Shown here: positions 1 through 11,906 of the stretch, in pieces
How the letters are laid out: each line of letters opens with the position of its first letter
Numbering within the stretch: the stretch's first letter is position 1
Origin: Uloborus plumipes
Lineage: Eukaryota; Arthropoda; Arachnida; Araneae; Uloboridae
NCBI GenBank assembly: GCA_038373865.1
Contig: JAXGGA010003066.1
Span: 1 to 64,000 of the forward strand
Direction of reading: 5' to 3'
Length of the DNA: 64,000 nt
The notes under the pieces: model-generated
What the model was told of the DNA's origin: nothing
The model's database searches: none
Seen by the model: only the letters and a program-made list of their open reading frames with translations
Translations under genes and position numbers: made by a program

Positions 1-649
1 AATTTTCCTCTTTCTGGTTTATGTTAAGATGCTGATTTTTTTTGCAGCATTTGTTTTAGTTTTCTATTGTCTATTAGTAGAGTGTATAGTAAATGCACAC
101 AAAGGGAAAACACATTTTATGTTGGTGTCTAAGCACTTTTTATAATCCTTAGAGGTTGTTGGAAAGCCTTGGCTACTTGATTAAAATTTTGTTTATGTTG
201 TTTAAGTTGTTGGTTTTTTGCTGTAGTAACTGTTGTCTATTAGCAGGGTTTGAGAAGTAAAAACATACAAAAGAAAATAACCATTTCCTTGTTTCTGATT
301 ATTTTTTAATTTTTAGAGGCTCTTTGACTAGAAAGAAAGCTTTGAATCTTCAGCTAAATTTCTTAAATTTCTTGCCCCAGTTCTAAACTATTCCATTAGA
401 AAAAAAAATTTACTTTTTAATTTTTCATCAAGGAGAAAAAAAGAATGAAAATGAAAAAAATATTCATATCTCCCTTTTCATCATTTAGTTTAGACATAAA
501 ATAGTTTGCAGCTCTTTCATTTGGAAGTATCAACCTCCCCAGGTAACAAAAATAACATTTAAACGTTTTATAAACGTTTTTAAGCGGCTGCTACAACGTT
601 AATAACCATTTTACAACCTTTAACAAGAAGTTCTGTCAAGAACTAAACG
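1..649. other. AT-rich non-coding stretch
   Basis: I see no coding exon, RNA gene or repeat with clear ends here. It is A/T-rich with short homopolymers and ends at the inverted repeat that starts the next element. Confidence 0.5.
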
Positions 650-1377
650 AGCCTACTTTCCCGTACATCGACATCGGCATTGTAGCATCTGATCAATATT
701 CTCTTGATTATCTGAAACTAAAAATTATGTCAAACATATCTTTATAGCACTTAAAGCTGATTTCTGAAAGCAAAATATACCCCTCTCATCAGATAAAATA
801 GACACGTAAAAAGTAAATAAACGAGTCAATAAAGTTTTGTCGCACCTTTCAAAGAATGTAACTGTTATAGTTCTTCCGTAGAAAAATTCCACAATTGTTT
901 TCAAAAGAAAAAAAAATAAATAAATAAAATAAAAGTACAAAGAACTTCAAAACACATTTTATCAAAGAAAGAAAAAAAACTTGTTCGTTAATAAAATGTC
1001 TAGAATTTCATTTTTAATCCGTTGCCAGTTGTTAAATATAAATAAGGAATAAAAAGCTCTCGTGAATGAAAAATTTTTGTTAAAAAAAAATCGTCTGATA
1101 AAAAAAATAATAATAAATTAAACAAACAAATAAATAAACAAACAAAAAATCGTCTGCCCAGTCAGTCATTTTTTCTGAGCCTGCATTTCCGCCATGTTTG
1201 CGGAGTCGGAGTCGGAATCAGAGTCCTCACAGAAGATTATTCAGAAAAGTACTTTACAATACATTATTTATCAAAACCATTTTCTTACAAAGTTAGTTTG
1301 AAGGAAATCCGCCTTTAAGTTCAGAATCAACATTCAATTTAAATTTCTCCGTAGGCGCTCATGTTAAAATTTTTTCT

Positions 1378-2104
1378 GAACGGTTCATCATTCAACGAAA
1401 AATGGTGCAAATTGAAAAGTGAAATATAGGAATGAGCCTCTCCGAGATCTTTCGAACAAAAAAAAGTTTATTCAATTCGGACGGTTCACTTAAAAGTTAT
1501 TATGTGGGGAAAGGTTGTTTGAACGGTTAAATGTTGAACAAAAAAAAATGTTCAAATTGAAAATTTAAATACGGCAATGAAGCATCCTTGCCGAGACCTT
1601 TTGAACAAAAAAAAGTTTGTTTAAATCGGACTGTTCATTCAAAAGTTATTAGGTGTGAGAGCTTGTTTGAACGGTTCAATGTTGAACGAAAAATTGTTCA
1701 AATCGGAAATTTAAAAACGGGGATGAAGTATCCTTGCCGAAATCTTTCGAACAAAAAAAAGTTTGTTTAAATCGGACGGTTCACTCAAAAGTTATTAGGG
1801 GTGAGATCTTGTTTGAACGGTTCAATGTTGAACGAAAAATTGTTCAAATCGAAAATGTAGATACGGGAATGAAGTACCCTTGAAAAGATCTTTCGAACAA
1901 AAAAAAGTTTGTTCAAATCGGACTGTTAACTAAAAAGTTAATATCGCGGGCCAGGCTGTTTGAACGGTTAGAAGTTGCACCAAAAATTGTTCAAATCGAA
2001 AAATCAAATATGGGAATGAGCTGTACTCGCCGAGATCCTTCCAACAAAAAAAAGTTTGTCCAAATCGGAATGTTCATTCAAAAGTTATTAGGGGGGGGGG
2101 GGGA
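1378..2104. repeat. 146-bp minisatellite, about five units
   Basis: The phrase GAACGGTT recurs at 1378, 1521, 1669, 1815 and 1962, giving a period of 143-148 bp. Each unit also carries a 'ttcgaacaaaaaaaagtttg' segment and a 'caaaagttatta' segment. The last unit runs into a poly-G tract at about 2091-2104. A more diverged, isolated relative appears at about 2695-2900. Confidence 0.85.
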
Positions 2105-2221
2105 CAGACAGACTGACAGACCGACCGACAGACACACAAATTCCCCATCTCAATACCCTACTTTCAAATTTTTAATTTTTCGATATTTATTTCATTTTTT
2201 TGTTTCTTTTTGACTTTTTTT

Positions 2222-2300
2222 TACTTGGCGATATTTTTTTTACTTGGCGATATTTTTTTGGACTTGGCGATATTTTTTGGACTTGGCGACATTTTTTAGA
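2222..2300. repeat. 20-bp minisatellite, four units
   Basis: Four tandem copies of a unit close to ACTTGGCGATATTTTTTT, spaced 19-20 bp. A single diverged copy (ACTTGGTGATATTTTT) occurs at 46440, in the related fragment. Confidence 0.8.
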
Positions 2301-2360
2301 TGCATTAAGCCAATTTTAATGCTTTTTTCGTCTCTTTTATTTTTAACGGGAAAGTAGGCT

Positions 2361-2937
2361 AAAAAACGAAGTGTGCTACTTGGGTCTACTTAAATGAATT
2401 TATTAATCAATCCCTTACTTTGCCTATGTTAAGTTACGAAGAAATGCATTTCGATTTTTACAATAGTTTCTTTTTCTATTTACTGCAGCAAAAAAAAAAA
2501 AAAAACTTTTCTTAATCGTCCTTGCGTTTACAATGTGAGTGATTTTTAAATGAAAAGTTCAAATTGCAATTTTAGTTTTTTCCTAATCTACTTCTAAAAG
2601 CTCTCTACGATAAAGATCGCTAGAAGCAAAGACGCTTGTTAGATCAGACTATAAATAAAACCCGAATTTCTCCTTGGACCCTAGTGTTAATCTTTTGTTT
2701 CATATTGAAAGGTTCAAAATTGAAGAAAACGAGTCAACTTCAATAATGAAGCATAGGAGTAAGGCGATCTGAATAGGATCTATGAGATTGAGCATTTTTT
2801 CGAATTGAAATATTCTATCAAACGTCATTAGGAGAGAACAAATAAACAGACAACTGATACATACATCAAGTTTGCTCATCTCATCAAGTCATACTAACAA
2901 GATATTTTAATTTTTAACATTTTTTTTTGTATATATA
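2361..2937. other. Non-coding; one decayed minisatellite relative
   Basis: No exon is visible. Around 2695-2900 the sequence resembles a worn copy of the 146-bp unit (gaaaggttcaaaattgaa, then caaacgtcattaggagag, then a gaca/gata tail), suggesting a second, older insertion of the same family. Confidence 0.4.
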
Positions 2938-3353
2938 CTAGCTTATTACCCGGCGTTGCCCGGTGTTCCATTATGTTTAACTTATTTCATGCTGAAATAA
3001 AATAGGTGAGCCTCAAATTGATAATTCATTGTTAATTAATAATTGATAATTCATTGTCTTTGCTGGAAAATACTCATATTTAAATCTGTTAAATTTTATC
3101 AATTTGTATGCTTAAAGGCTTATCTTTATTGCTCTGTATATTCAAAATTGAAAGAAAATGGCCTTTTTGAGACAATAAATTTGAATTTTGAGCTTTTTGG
3201 ATTTTTTAAAATTTCAAAACTCCGCCTATGTGAATTCTAGTGCATCAAGGAACCTCTGTGCCCATTTTGATGAAAATCCAACGATAACTGTGGATTTGTA
3301 CAAGGAACAAACATGCATACAAATATACATACATCCATTTTTATAGATATAGA
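2938..3353 (-). mobile_element. Non-autonomous Helitron, 416 bp
   Basis: Read on the minus strand it begins with TC (TCTATATCTATAAAAATG) after an A at 3354 and ends with a GC-rich hairpin (CCGGGCAACGCCGGG) followed 7 bases later by CTAG and then T. A|TC...CTRR|T with a subterminal hairpin is the established Helitron signature. There is no coding capacity. A truncated relative covers about 28743-29050. Confidence 0.75.
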
Positions 3354-3687
3354 TTTTTGATGGTTTTTTAAGTTTTTTTACATTTTCTTTAATTTTCTTG
3401 TACATTTCATAATTTATTTTTGTGATATTTTTAGAATATGTCAAACTTTTTTCTTATTCTTTTTTAATGCAGGAAAATGGTTGAAAAATGAAAAAAAAAA
3501 AAAAAAAAAAGAAACCAGTATGCATATATTTATTTGTTAACTTAGAAAACGGTAACTCTAAACTTGCTCAGGCAGAACATTTATTCTTGAAAGAACTCAC
3601 AAAGACAAAGCTGTAGGCCTCATGGCACTTTTAAAGCCCAAAAAGTAGTTCTAGGCCTGACTGTGCAAAACTCGTTATATCATTATA
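3354..3687. other. AT-rich, nothing recognised
   Basis: Contains an 18-base A tract near 3492-3510. No exon or repeat boundaries seen. Confidence 0.4.
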
Positions 3688-3860
3688 CAGTCGAGCCCGC
3701 TTAATGGAATAGCCATTTTGCCACAAAGAATATTCCAATAAGCGGGATATTCCATTATCCGGGATTAAAATAATGCATTTCAACGATTTGGTGCATTCAA
3801 AATGTATTTTATTAGACGGGATATTCCTTTAACCGATATTCTAATAAACGGGCTTGACTG
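3688..3860. mobile_element. Pogo/Tc1-like MITE, 173 bp
   Basis: TA at 3686-3687 and 3861-3862 flank CAGTCGAGCCCGCTTAAT...AATAAACGGGCTTGACTG. The word 'ATTCCAATAAGCGGGATATT' and variants repeat internally. TA duplication, CAGT ends and lack of coding fit a pogo/Tc1 MITE. Confidence 0.75.
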
Positions 3861-4386
3861 TATATATAAAAAATAACATCATAAATAAGCCTATGAGCAG
3901 GTCCAGACAAAAAGAAAACAATAACTCTGGGTATGACGATTCACCTGTTAAAATAAAAAGAAAAGCCGACCTCAATATTCTCTTACCGGGCAGCACAAAC
4001 CTCTACAAGACGATTGTACTTATTTATTAAAATTATTTTTTAAATCCTACATTTAAAAAAAGTATTGTCCTTACCAGATAATCCACTCTAAAATCCAGCA
4101 AATTTTTGACTGTTCAAAAGATGTTGATGGTATAAAACTTCATTTTAAGGTATTTTTCTTCAAATATCAAAATCTTCATAATGGTGGGGGAAAAAACCTC
4201 CCGATTCACATTTCCCTGACCTCATGTGTGGCAATAGGGAAGAGTATATGATGAGTTAATGTATTTCCCCTTAATTTGTACGTGCTCTTTTATTAAATTT
4301 TACATTTTTCGCTTGAAAACGGTAAAGGGAGGGGGGGTGGATACAAACCGCAACATCCTCTTGAAGATCATTGTATATGAGATTTC
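3861..4386. other. Non-coding, nothing recognised
   Basis: AT-rich single-copy-looking sequence with short G runs (4332). No exon seen. Confidence 0.35.
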
Positions 4387-4673
4387 GTGGCCATGAATTA
4401 TTTCGTCCCAAGTGCCATCTGGACTCTCGACTTTCCTTCACGGTTTGGCGAGCAGATGAATCCGTCGCCAAACCTGTTTGATTCCCAAACGAAAAGAAAC
4501 GAACGCAAAGAAACGCTGTCTGTTAAGGCCGTTCAAAAACTGCTCTTAGCTGAGAAAGCGCGCATGTGTTTTTGGAACTACCAGACGCAACCAAGTTTGA
4601 CAGCGCACATTGGTTACGGATCATTTGGTCAATTTGATTCAACACATTCGGGAATGGCTTATTCACGCCTCAG
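4387..4673 (+). other. Possible exon (untranslated or partial), speculative
   Basis: A 96-codon open frame in a locally GC-richer, apparently unique patch runs into CAG|GTAATT, a fair 5' splice site, at 4673/4674. I recognise no domain. Splicing it to the acceptor before 15246 would hit a stop at once, so if it belongs to the 15330 gene it would be a 5' untranslated exon. Chance openness is a real alternative. Confidence 0.2.
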
Positions 4674-5126
4674 GTAATTATGCATAGCTTGTTATCTCTC
4701 TTTATATTAGGTTGAAATGTCAGGACAATAATGGTGTAATAATGTTCAGATCATGTTTATTAGCACAATATTCAGTAATGGGTGAAAACATCATTTTAAT
4801 ATAAAACCAGCAGATATTGTTTTAATGCAAGTTTTTGTTTGTTGGTATTGTTTGTTGTGTTAATGTTACTATATATACATGCTACCATGAAAGACCGAAA
4901 TTGGAGACTCAACTTTAACCGGTGACTCAACCGGTGTCTTTTGTTGATGTCTTTGGCATGTGAATGTTGATGATTTTATACAAATGCAAAAAATAAAAGT
5001 TTCTACCAGAAAGCTGACTATGGACTGAGCTAGGATGGTCCTTGTAAATTTATCAATCCTTCTGAAGATGAATCGCCCTCATAAAACTTTTAATTCCACT
5101 TATTTCAGACTTTCATACTTTATACA
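4674..5126. other. Non-coding, partial match to sequence after the Helitron
   Basis: The phrase 'taccatgaaagaccgaaatt' near 4883 has a close relative just after the following Helitron (taccataaaagatcgacttt, about 6140). The Helitron therefore sits between two members of the same unnamed repeat. Confidence 0.35.
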
Positions 5127-6137
5127 TCTATATACATAAATGACTACTTTTGTATGTATGTCCGGGGTAATCTTCAAAACTACTGGACCGATTTTAACTA
5201 TTTTTTCACCATAGATAGCTACATTAACAGGAATCAGGATAGGCTATAATTTATTTCTAAAAAACTTAGTTTTAAAAAGTTATTATAAAAAACAGTAAAT
5301 TTCATATAGTTTCCCCATTAAATGATTAAACTTTCAGTCCATTGTTGCAAAAATGTGTTGCCTTGCAACACCAATATTAATAGTGATCATAAGGAAAATT
5401 TTGAACTAAGGCTTCTCTGGAGTAAGAATGAAATTTATTGCTTTCTTAGTATTTTTATATTCCTCTGTGCCAATAATCGCTAACGGGGTAAATAAAAAGT
5501 GTATTGATTTTGGCAACACATAGAAAAAGCTTGCATTTGTATTTAGGGTGTGTAATGCAGTTTTTTTAAGTTATCCAGACAAAAAAAAGCCATTGTTTAC
5601 AGAAGTAGCCATTTATGTATATAGATGCGCACTTTGATGTTGAAAAAATTATGAATGAGTTTCACTGAAACACATATTACGCGGGGCTAAGTAAAAAGAG
5701 AATTGATTTTGGCAGCAGTTAGGAAATAGAAAGTGTTTATAGTCAAAAAAAATGTCTAAACAAGGTACATAGGATGTTTTCATCAAGTGAGTTTTACCAA
5801 TGAAGTCACAAGGATAGAAACTAATAATGGGACTTATTTATCGTCCAATATTTGGAAATGGTTGAGTCCAATGCGATTGATACTGTAATATATTTATTTT
5901 GATATACCAAGCTTATATTTCCTATTTACCTAAACATTATTTGTAGCTTGCATTTATATTTAGGGTGTATAATACATTTTTTTTTTTAGTTTCTCCAGAC
6001 AGAAAAAATAGCCATTGTTTACAGTAGTCGCCATTTATGTATATAGATGTGCACTTTAATGTTGAAAAAAATATGAATAATTTTCTTTGAAACAAATTAC
6101 TCTGCAGAAACCCGGGCAGAGCCGGGTACCCGGCTAG
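5127..6137 (+). mobile_element. Non-autonomous Helitron, about 1 kb
   Basis: Starts A|TC (TCTATATACATAAATGAC) and ends with a GC hairpin (GCCGGGTACCCGGC) whose last C opens CTAG, followed by T. The early segment 'caaaactactggaccgatttt' is typical of Helitron 5' regions. About 155 bp near 5530-5685 recurs near 5946-6100, a partial internal duplication. No RepHel coding is present. Confidence 0.75.
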
Positions 6138-8186
6138 TGTTACCATAAAAGATCGACTTTGGAGACAGGTCATGTCAACGTACTCCAGTAATCATCAGAA
6201 ATACACGTAGATGTTCTAATTTTTTCACGAATGTAAACATCCACAGATATTTCCAGTGATGTGTAAAAGTATTTCTAGTACCTACAACCCTTTTATAATA
6301 GTAATTTTCGTGATTTCGAGATTAGCTCAGGATTTGAAAATCTCAAAATAATGATTCCTGGTTTTGTCATCTGTGGAGAAATTTCGCCCATAAACGGTTT
6401 CATTTTTAACAAACTTAAATAACTGAATTCGCCGGTAATTGCCGACATACATTAGATTTCTGATTTCAACACAATCATATATAAGTGAATTATCGACATC
6501 GGACACCGATCATGTCCATGTACACCAGTGATTTGACATTCACATGAAAATTTCTGTGAATGTTGACATTCAAGATGTTTCTATCTTTTACAGTGACATA
6601 AAAATCTAAAGACATTTTTAATGCTTTTACAAGCTCATTTCACTAATTGAAAATCGGAAATGGGCCTCAGAAGAGCATTTTTACGCTTTGTATTTGAAGT
6701 AAAACTTTTCCTACCGGAATTATCAGAGGTGGGGGGGGGGGGAGAGCAACTGAAATTTTAAAAATATCATTTATTTATTTATTTTTAATGCAAAATATTA
6801 AATTGTCTAAATCTTAAAATTTGTAACAGATGCCTTACTCTCCTTTCATATTCTATTTCATCCTTAAAAATCTAGTGAAATCCAATGATAAACGATGATA
6901 ACGGTCATTATTTTCAGTTCTTCGTGTATTCTGTTCCTCTTTAAAATGTCGAGGGTCAAAAATATTGCAAATTTGAGAAATCTAACATTTTTTTGAGGCT
7001 AAGCTGCCAAAATATTTTTTTTCTTCAATTGAGCTGATTTGAGTGTAAACGTGTTGAAAAGCTTTAAGGAAACGATTACAGTTGAGTTTGGCATCATGAA
7101 ATACAGAATAATGGGTTTGAAAATATGACGGAGTGTATACCTCAGAGGGACTGATGCGATAAAAGTTTGAACACATTAAATGCTTTTCGGTTCATTTGTA
7201 CACATTTAATATCTTATATTCTCAACCTGATTACTTAAAGAACTTGAAACCGCTTGGTTGTTCCATTTTTTCCCCAGGGAAATATAGCTGGATTCTAATT
7301 TCTCACCAATTGAGCTTTTTTGTGAATGCTTAAAAAGATCATAAATGTTTTCGGATAAATGGACTTTAGCAATGCTCATACGCCCCAAGCTCTCAAATTC
7401 GTTTTAATCAGGGACTTTTAAAGTAGGTGCCACAGTGACAGGAATGCCACGTTTAATTTTTGTTTTCAATAACTTAATCAGATCTTGTATTTAAATTAAT
7501 TTAACACATTGATTTCAAAAACCATTGATTGGGTTGAAGAAATACTAACTCTTTTTCAAGTTCTTATTCTTGACAAAATGGTAGATTTGTTAAAGTCACG
7601 GAGAGAAAAAAACAGGAGCCTTTAAATTATTCTTGCTAAACTATAAATCAAAGAGCATTTAATTTAAGCTCATGCCCTTCTTGCAGCTGGGAAATGTTTT
7701 CTTCGACGTAAAACCTAATTCAAATAATTACAAGTGAGAAAATAGTTGAATGAAATAAAAGCTCGAGACTGACATAAAGCGCAGATTACATTTTCCTGTT
7801 GTTCCACTTGCTGAGATTAAATTGATTTTCAAAGCATAATTGCTAATTATGTTTCGTCGTTGCATTTCCGCAGTAAAATTAGTTATCAGAAAAAATGAAA
7901 GACGTCGCCAAAATAAACTTTCAAATGAAAGCTCCCAGCTAGTTTACATTTCTGAAACCTTTTTATTTTAAAATTATGTCAGTTTATTACATTTTCTTTA
8001 AGTACCTTTTTCTATGCGACAAAAATGATTTCTGAAGAAAAAGAAAAACAGGAAATTAAAAAACAAGAGAAAATGCAATTTTCTCTTGTTGCATACTGGA
8101 TCTGATTAAAAGGTCAAAAGTGGGAAAGTTTATCTGCTCCAATACTAAATAGAAGCAAACTCATTAGTTGTCATTCCTTATTTTAA
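6138..8186. other. Long non-coding stretch, diverged repeats at its start
   Basis: From 6140 to about 6620, phrases such as 'catgtccatgtacaccagtgat' and 'catgtcaacgtactccagtaat' repeat loosely, suggesting a worn repeat. A G tract lies at 6731-6742. The remainder shows neither exons nor repeat ends. Confidence 0.35.
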
Positions 8187-8711
8187 CCCATTAATGCCTA
8201 GCGTCCCTTTTTAGGGACGGTCCAAGAAAGGGTCTGAATTTCCCCAAAATGAACATTTGAACCAAATAATAGTGTTCAATCAGTATCTTGGTACTATGGT
8301 ACTGTTTCAATTCGTTGTTAACAGATTGCAGCACATAACCATTGTAAAGTGTGTTCTGTAGCAGTTTTAATATATGATCTTTATCAAAAATGACATCGTT
8401 CACAATCTCAAGAAAAAAAGCTGTCTTTAAAGTGGTTCCCAGCTTCCCAGTTTATATCAATTGCTGATTTTATTTCTTCTTATAAAATGTCTTTTTAAAT
8501 ATTATATCGTTGACAGAAAAAAAAAAAATTAGTAAGAAAAGTATGTACCCTCTGGGGTCTATCGTACCTTTTAAGGGACGATTTTTCTTTCCTTAATAAA
8601 AAAAATATTTTTTATATAATATTTTTTTTATTATTTTTCCTGTCCATTAAACACTGTTTGTGACCAGTATACAAAATATATTTGGAAGAAAAAATGTCAG
8701 GCATTAACGGG
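8187..8711. mobile_element. piggyBac-type MITE, copy 1 (525 bp)
   Basis: Flanked on both sides by TTAA (8183-8186, 8712-8715) with ends CCCATTAATGCC...GGCATTAACGGG. TTAA targets and CCC/GGG termini are hallmarks of the piggyBac superfamily. An internal small hairpin, CGTCCCTTTTTAGGGACG, sits just inside the left end and a similar motif just inside the right. Close relatives are at 22569 and 43332. Confidence 0.85.
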
Positions 8712-9440
8712 TTAAAGTCTCCATTGTTTCAGTAAAGTTTGAATGTAATGTAACTAATTAATGACATCGAGGTTAACTGATAGCACTGGCTGGATTGAGT
8801 AAAGTGGCGACAGGTCGGTACAAGATATAACAGTTTTTAGTCGCACTTTTTTGTTTTGGCTTTTTTTTATAGGTTGTTAGGTTAGAAGAGAAAATTCGAA
8901 AAGATAACAATGTTAAAATTGGGAAAACTCTTGGAATAAACTTGGTGTAAGGAAGATTTTTTTTTTATGATAAGTAAAAGGCATAACTAATGAGATTAAA
9001 ATTTTCTAGAAGATATTTTATAGTTTAAGATAAAAGATGATTTAAACCAGTGATTTAAAAAAATCGTTTATTTTAAATCTTGATTCAAATCAGTGATTTA
9101 AATCCATTGATTTAAATAGTTGACACCCTGATCAGTTCTGAGGTTAAAGAAAAATTCGCCAGAGCCGACGGATGAAAACTGATAAAAAAAAATTGAAACG
9201 TGTTTTTCAATTCTAGGAGCGTCATAATGCTTAGTTAAAAATCTAGTTCTACGTATTTCAACTTTTTCTGAAACAAAAAAGTTGCCAGTGATCCTGAAGT
9301 AAAGTGTGTACTACAAGCTACATCTATCGGAGGAGAGGGGGGAAGGCAGCGAGTGTCGGGAAATTTTTACAAATGGCCCGTTGTCCAAAAGTTTGGAGAT
9401 ACATGGTTAACACCTTCCTCTTTTACATGATTAATGCTTC
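8712..9440. other. Non-coding with an iterated GATTTAAA block
   Basis: Between about 9039 and 9117 the phrase 'gtgatttaaa' and variants (gatttaaatc) repeat four to five times, likely a transposon end. Nothing else is recognised. Confidence 0.4.
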
Positions 9441-10008
9441 AGTATACTGCCGTGCTAAGCACAAACGTCGTATCTGCACTTTTTTTTTAACAAAATTGAG
9501 TTATGGTTACCTGGTGATTCTTTGTGACTTTTTTTTAAACCAAAATACAAGTTTTTATATTCATTTGAGAACAAGAAATGTTTGAAAATTTGCTTTCAGA
9601 AGGTACCTCCGGAATCAAATACACGGTGGCGCAAAACTCTAAAGAGTAATATCTCAAATTGAAATCGTCTGCAAATACCACTTTTGTGCACCAGTATACT
9701 GCCGTGCTAAGCGCAAAAGTCGTATCTGCACTTTTTTTAAAATAAAATTGAGTTATGGTTACCTGGTGATTCTTTGTGACTTATTTTACCAAAATACAAG
9801 TTTTTATATTCATTTGAGAACAAGAAATGTTTGAAAATTTGCTTTCAAAAAGTACCTCCTGAATCAAATTCATGGTGGCGCTAAACTCTAAAGAGTAATA
9901 TCTCAGTTTGAGTTCAATGGAAAAAACAATTTTTGCGCACCAGTGTACTGCCGTGCTAAGCGCAAAAGTGGTATCTGCAGTCGAGCTCAAACTGAGATAT
10001 TACTCTTT
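9441..10008. repeat. ~250-bp tandem repeat, two units plus a partial
   Basis: 'agt(a/g)tactgccgtgctaag' occurs at 9441, 9693 and 9942 (periods 252 and 249). Each full unit ends in 'aaactctaaagagtaatatctca'. The partial third unit turns back on the second: 'aagagtaatatctcagtttg' at about 9890 is inverted at about 9986-10008, forming a hairpin. Confidence 0.85.
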
Positions 10009-10072
10009 TAGGGCCCTGCTCCACATCAGCGTAAAACGCGACCGAAACTGAAGGCAGAAACCGAAAATTCAG

Positions 10073-10202
10073 GTACTTTCTATAGGAACACTATTTGCTC
10101 CATTTTACGCTTCTGCTTTATTTTTCTGCTCCACATTGACGTAAAGCAGAAAAATAAAGCAGAAGCGTAAAATGGAGCAAATAGTGTTCCTATGGAAAGT
10201 AC
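10073..10202. repeat. Near-perfect 58-bp-arm hairpin
   Basis: Arms 10073-10130 and 10145-10202 are inverted copies with one mismatch by my count, around a 14-base loop. It starts with GTACTTTC and carries GCTCCATTTTACGCTTCTGC in the stem. The length and lack of coding fit a foldback MITE. Transcribed, it would make a long double-stranded RNA. Confidence 0.85.
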
Positions 10203-11406
10203 CCGGATTTTCAGTTTCTAGGCTAAATCCGATGAGTTGATGCTACTAGGGAAAGGCCAACTTCCAAATCTTTCTATAAACATTGGCAAAATAATCGAAA
10301 GTAGTTCATACTTAAAAATTGGTTGTTAAAAAAATTAATTAAAAACAAAAAAAAACTGACAAAGGAGTTAGTAAACCCTTAAGAACAGAATTAATCGAAC
10401 GCAAAACAAACATAAAAACAAAAAACTAAATGCAGTTTTTAAAAAAATCTTAAAGCGAAAGAAAGCAATAGATCGCAATTGTTTTTAATTTGACAATCAA
10501 ACCACCCTTCAAATGCATTCCCAAGTTCACATCCTGAACTTCTTATCATTCTTCTAACACAAAATTACCACATGTATTAATCAAAAAAAAATTTCCTTCT
10601 GATGTCATCTTGCTTCATTACGTAATTCATACTTTATCCTTGTAAATTAAAAGGCAGCTCAGGCTTTCTTCAACTACCCTAACATAGATTATTCCCCATG
10701 CATACCTATCGCGTCATCACCGAACCACTGAATGATAACAGTTCTTCGCACACTTGATGCTTTGTGGATAAGACTTCTTTTTTTGAAGCTATTACCCGGT
10801 TACGTAATGGAAAAAAATGTGTATAATGATTTATGTAACTGCTGCGAACGCAGGAGGGGGGAATCCCAGAACAGGTAATCTAATTGCTTCGTGAATATTA
10901 TATGGCATGGATACAAATAGGCTTAGGAAAGTAGTTCCTTGAAAATCTAAATTATGTGGTCGACTTTATGAGAGAAATTAAAACCTGTTTTAAAGTTGGA
11001 ATTGAATGTGGTTTCTAGAAGCATTTTTATGAATTATTTGATTTCTCCTTTGAATAAGGAGTAAGAGTTTTTTGAATTTTTAAAACTTTCAACTTAAATT
11101 GTAGGTCAAATCACGTGAAAAGCTTTCCATCCACTAACTAATTCTCTGTTTATTTTAACTTCCAGTTAAATTATGATCAAGTCAGATGAAAGAGAAGACA
11201 CGATTTGTTTTTATTTTCTATGATGAACAGTTGCTTGTTTTTTTTTTTTTTTTTTTTTTCATTATTGGTGCTATTATCATGTATCTACTTCTATAACAAA
11301 GGCAGCAAATATTATAATTTCCTATCCTTCTTGGAATTTAGTTTCAGTTTTAAATCCGTAACTGTGAGCAACATGCAAGATGCTTGAAAGTATATTTTCA
11401 GTTTTA
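10203..11406. other. Non-coding, nothing recognised
   Basis: AT-rich sequence with a T tract at about 11238-11259. No exon or repeat boundary found. Confidence 0.4.
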
Positions 11407-11556
11407 ATATCTGTAACTCAGAACCAGACTAACGTAAGTCCATTTTCGTCATTTTTCGGTAGATGGGAAAAACGATTGTCGAATACATCGTTTTTCCCCT
11501 CTACTGAAAAATGACGAAAATGGACTTACGTTAGTCTGGTTCGGAGGTACAGATAT
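11407..11556. repeat. Near-perfect 150-bp hairpin
   Basis: The core arms 11421-11476 and 11487-11542 pair at 54 of 56 positions around a 10-base loop, and pairing continues outward with two mismatches to 11407 and 11556. No target duplication is evident. It is either a foldback MITE or the template of a hairpin RNA. Confidence 0.85.
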
Positions 11557-11906
11557 GTGCATGAAGGAGCAGTTATAGGTTTTTAGTCAATCGAGTACAT
11601 CCCTAAAACACGGAAATGAAAGGAATCAACTTTTTTTTCTTTCGCTTTTTTTTTAATCCGTCCTGAACAAATCGGAAGTGTCAGTCAAATGTGCTGCCAA
11701 ACTGTTATTTCAAAAAGATAAGCTCGACCACCTGCTATGTAAAAAAAAAAAAAGAACTGTCTCAGCAGACCCGGAAACAATGAATATATTAGTTTGATTT
11801 CCCTCTCAGTTAGAAATTAAAAACACAGGTAACTTCAAAAAGGTAACTGAGAAAAATAAAAGAAAAATGTAGTGCACTTATCCTTATATTCATGTGCCAC
11901 TCATTA

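Larger units (their letters stand above)
650..2360. mobile_element. Inverted-repeat-bounded element loaded with tandem repeats
   Basis: A perfect 15-bp inverted repeat bounds this block: AGCCTACTTTCCCGT at 650-664 and its complement at 2346-2360. Inside are the 146-bp minisatellite, a poly-G tract, a GACA/GACC-rich tail (about 2104-2140) and a 20-bp minisatellite. A related right-end fragment recurs near 46425-46515, which supports a dispersed element. No transposase coding is seen, so it would be non-autonomous. The flanking 8 bases (actaaacg and aaaaaacg) agree at only six positions, so the target duplication and superfamily are unresolved. Confidence 0.55.
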
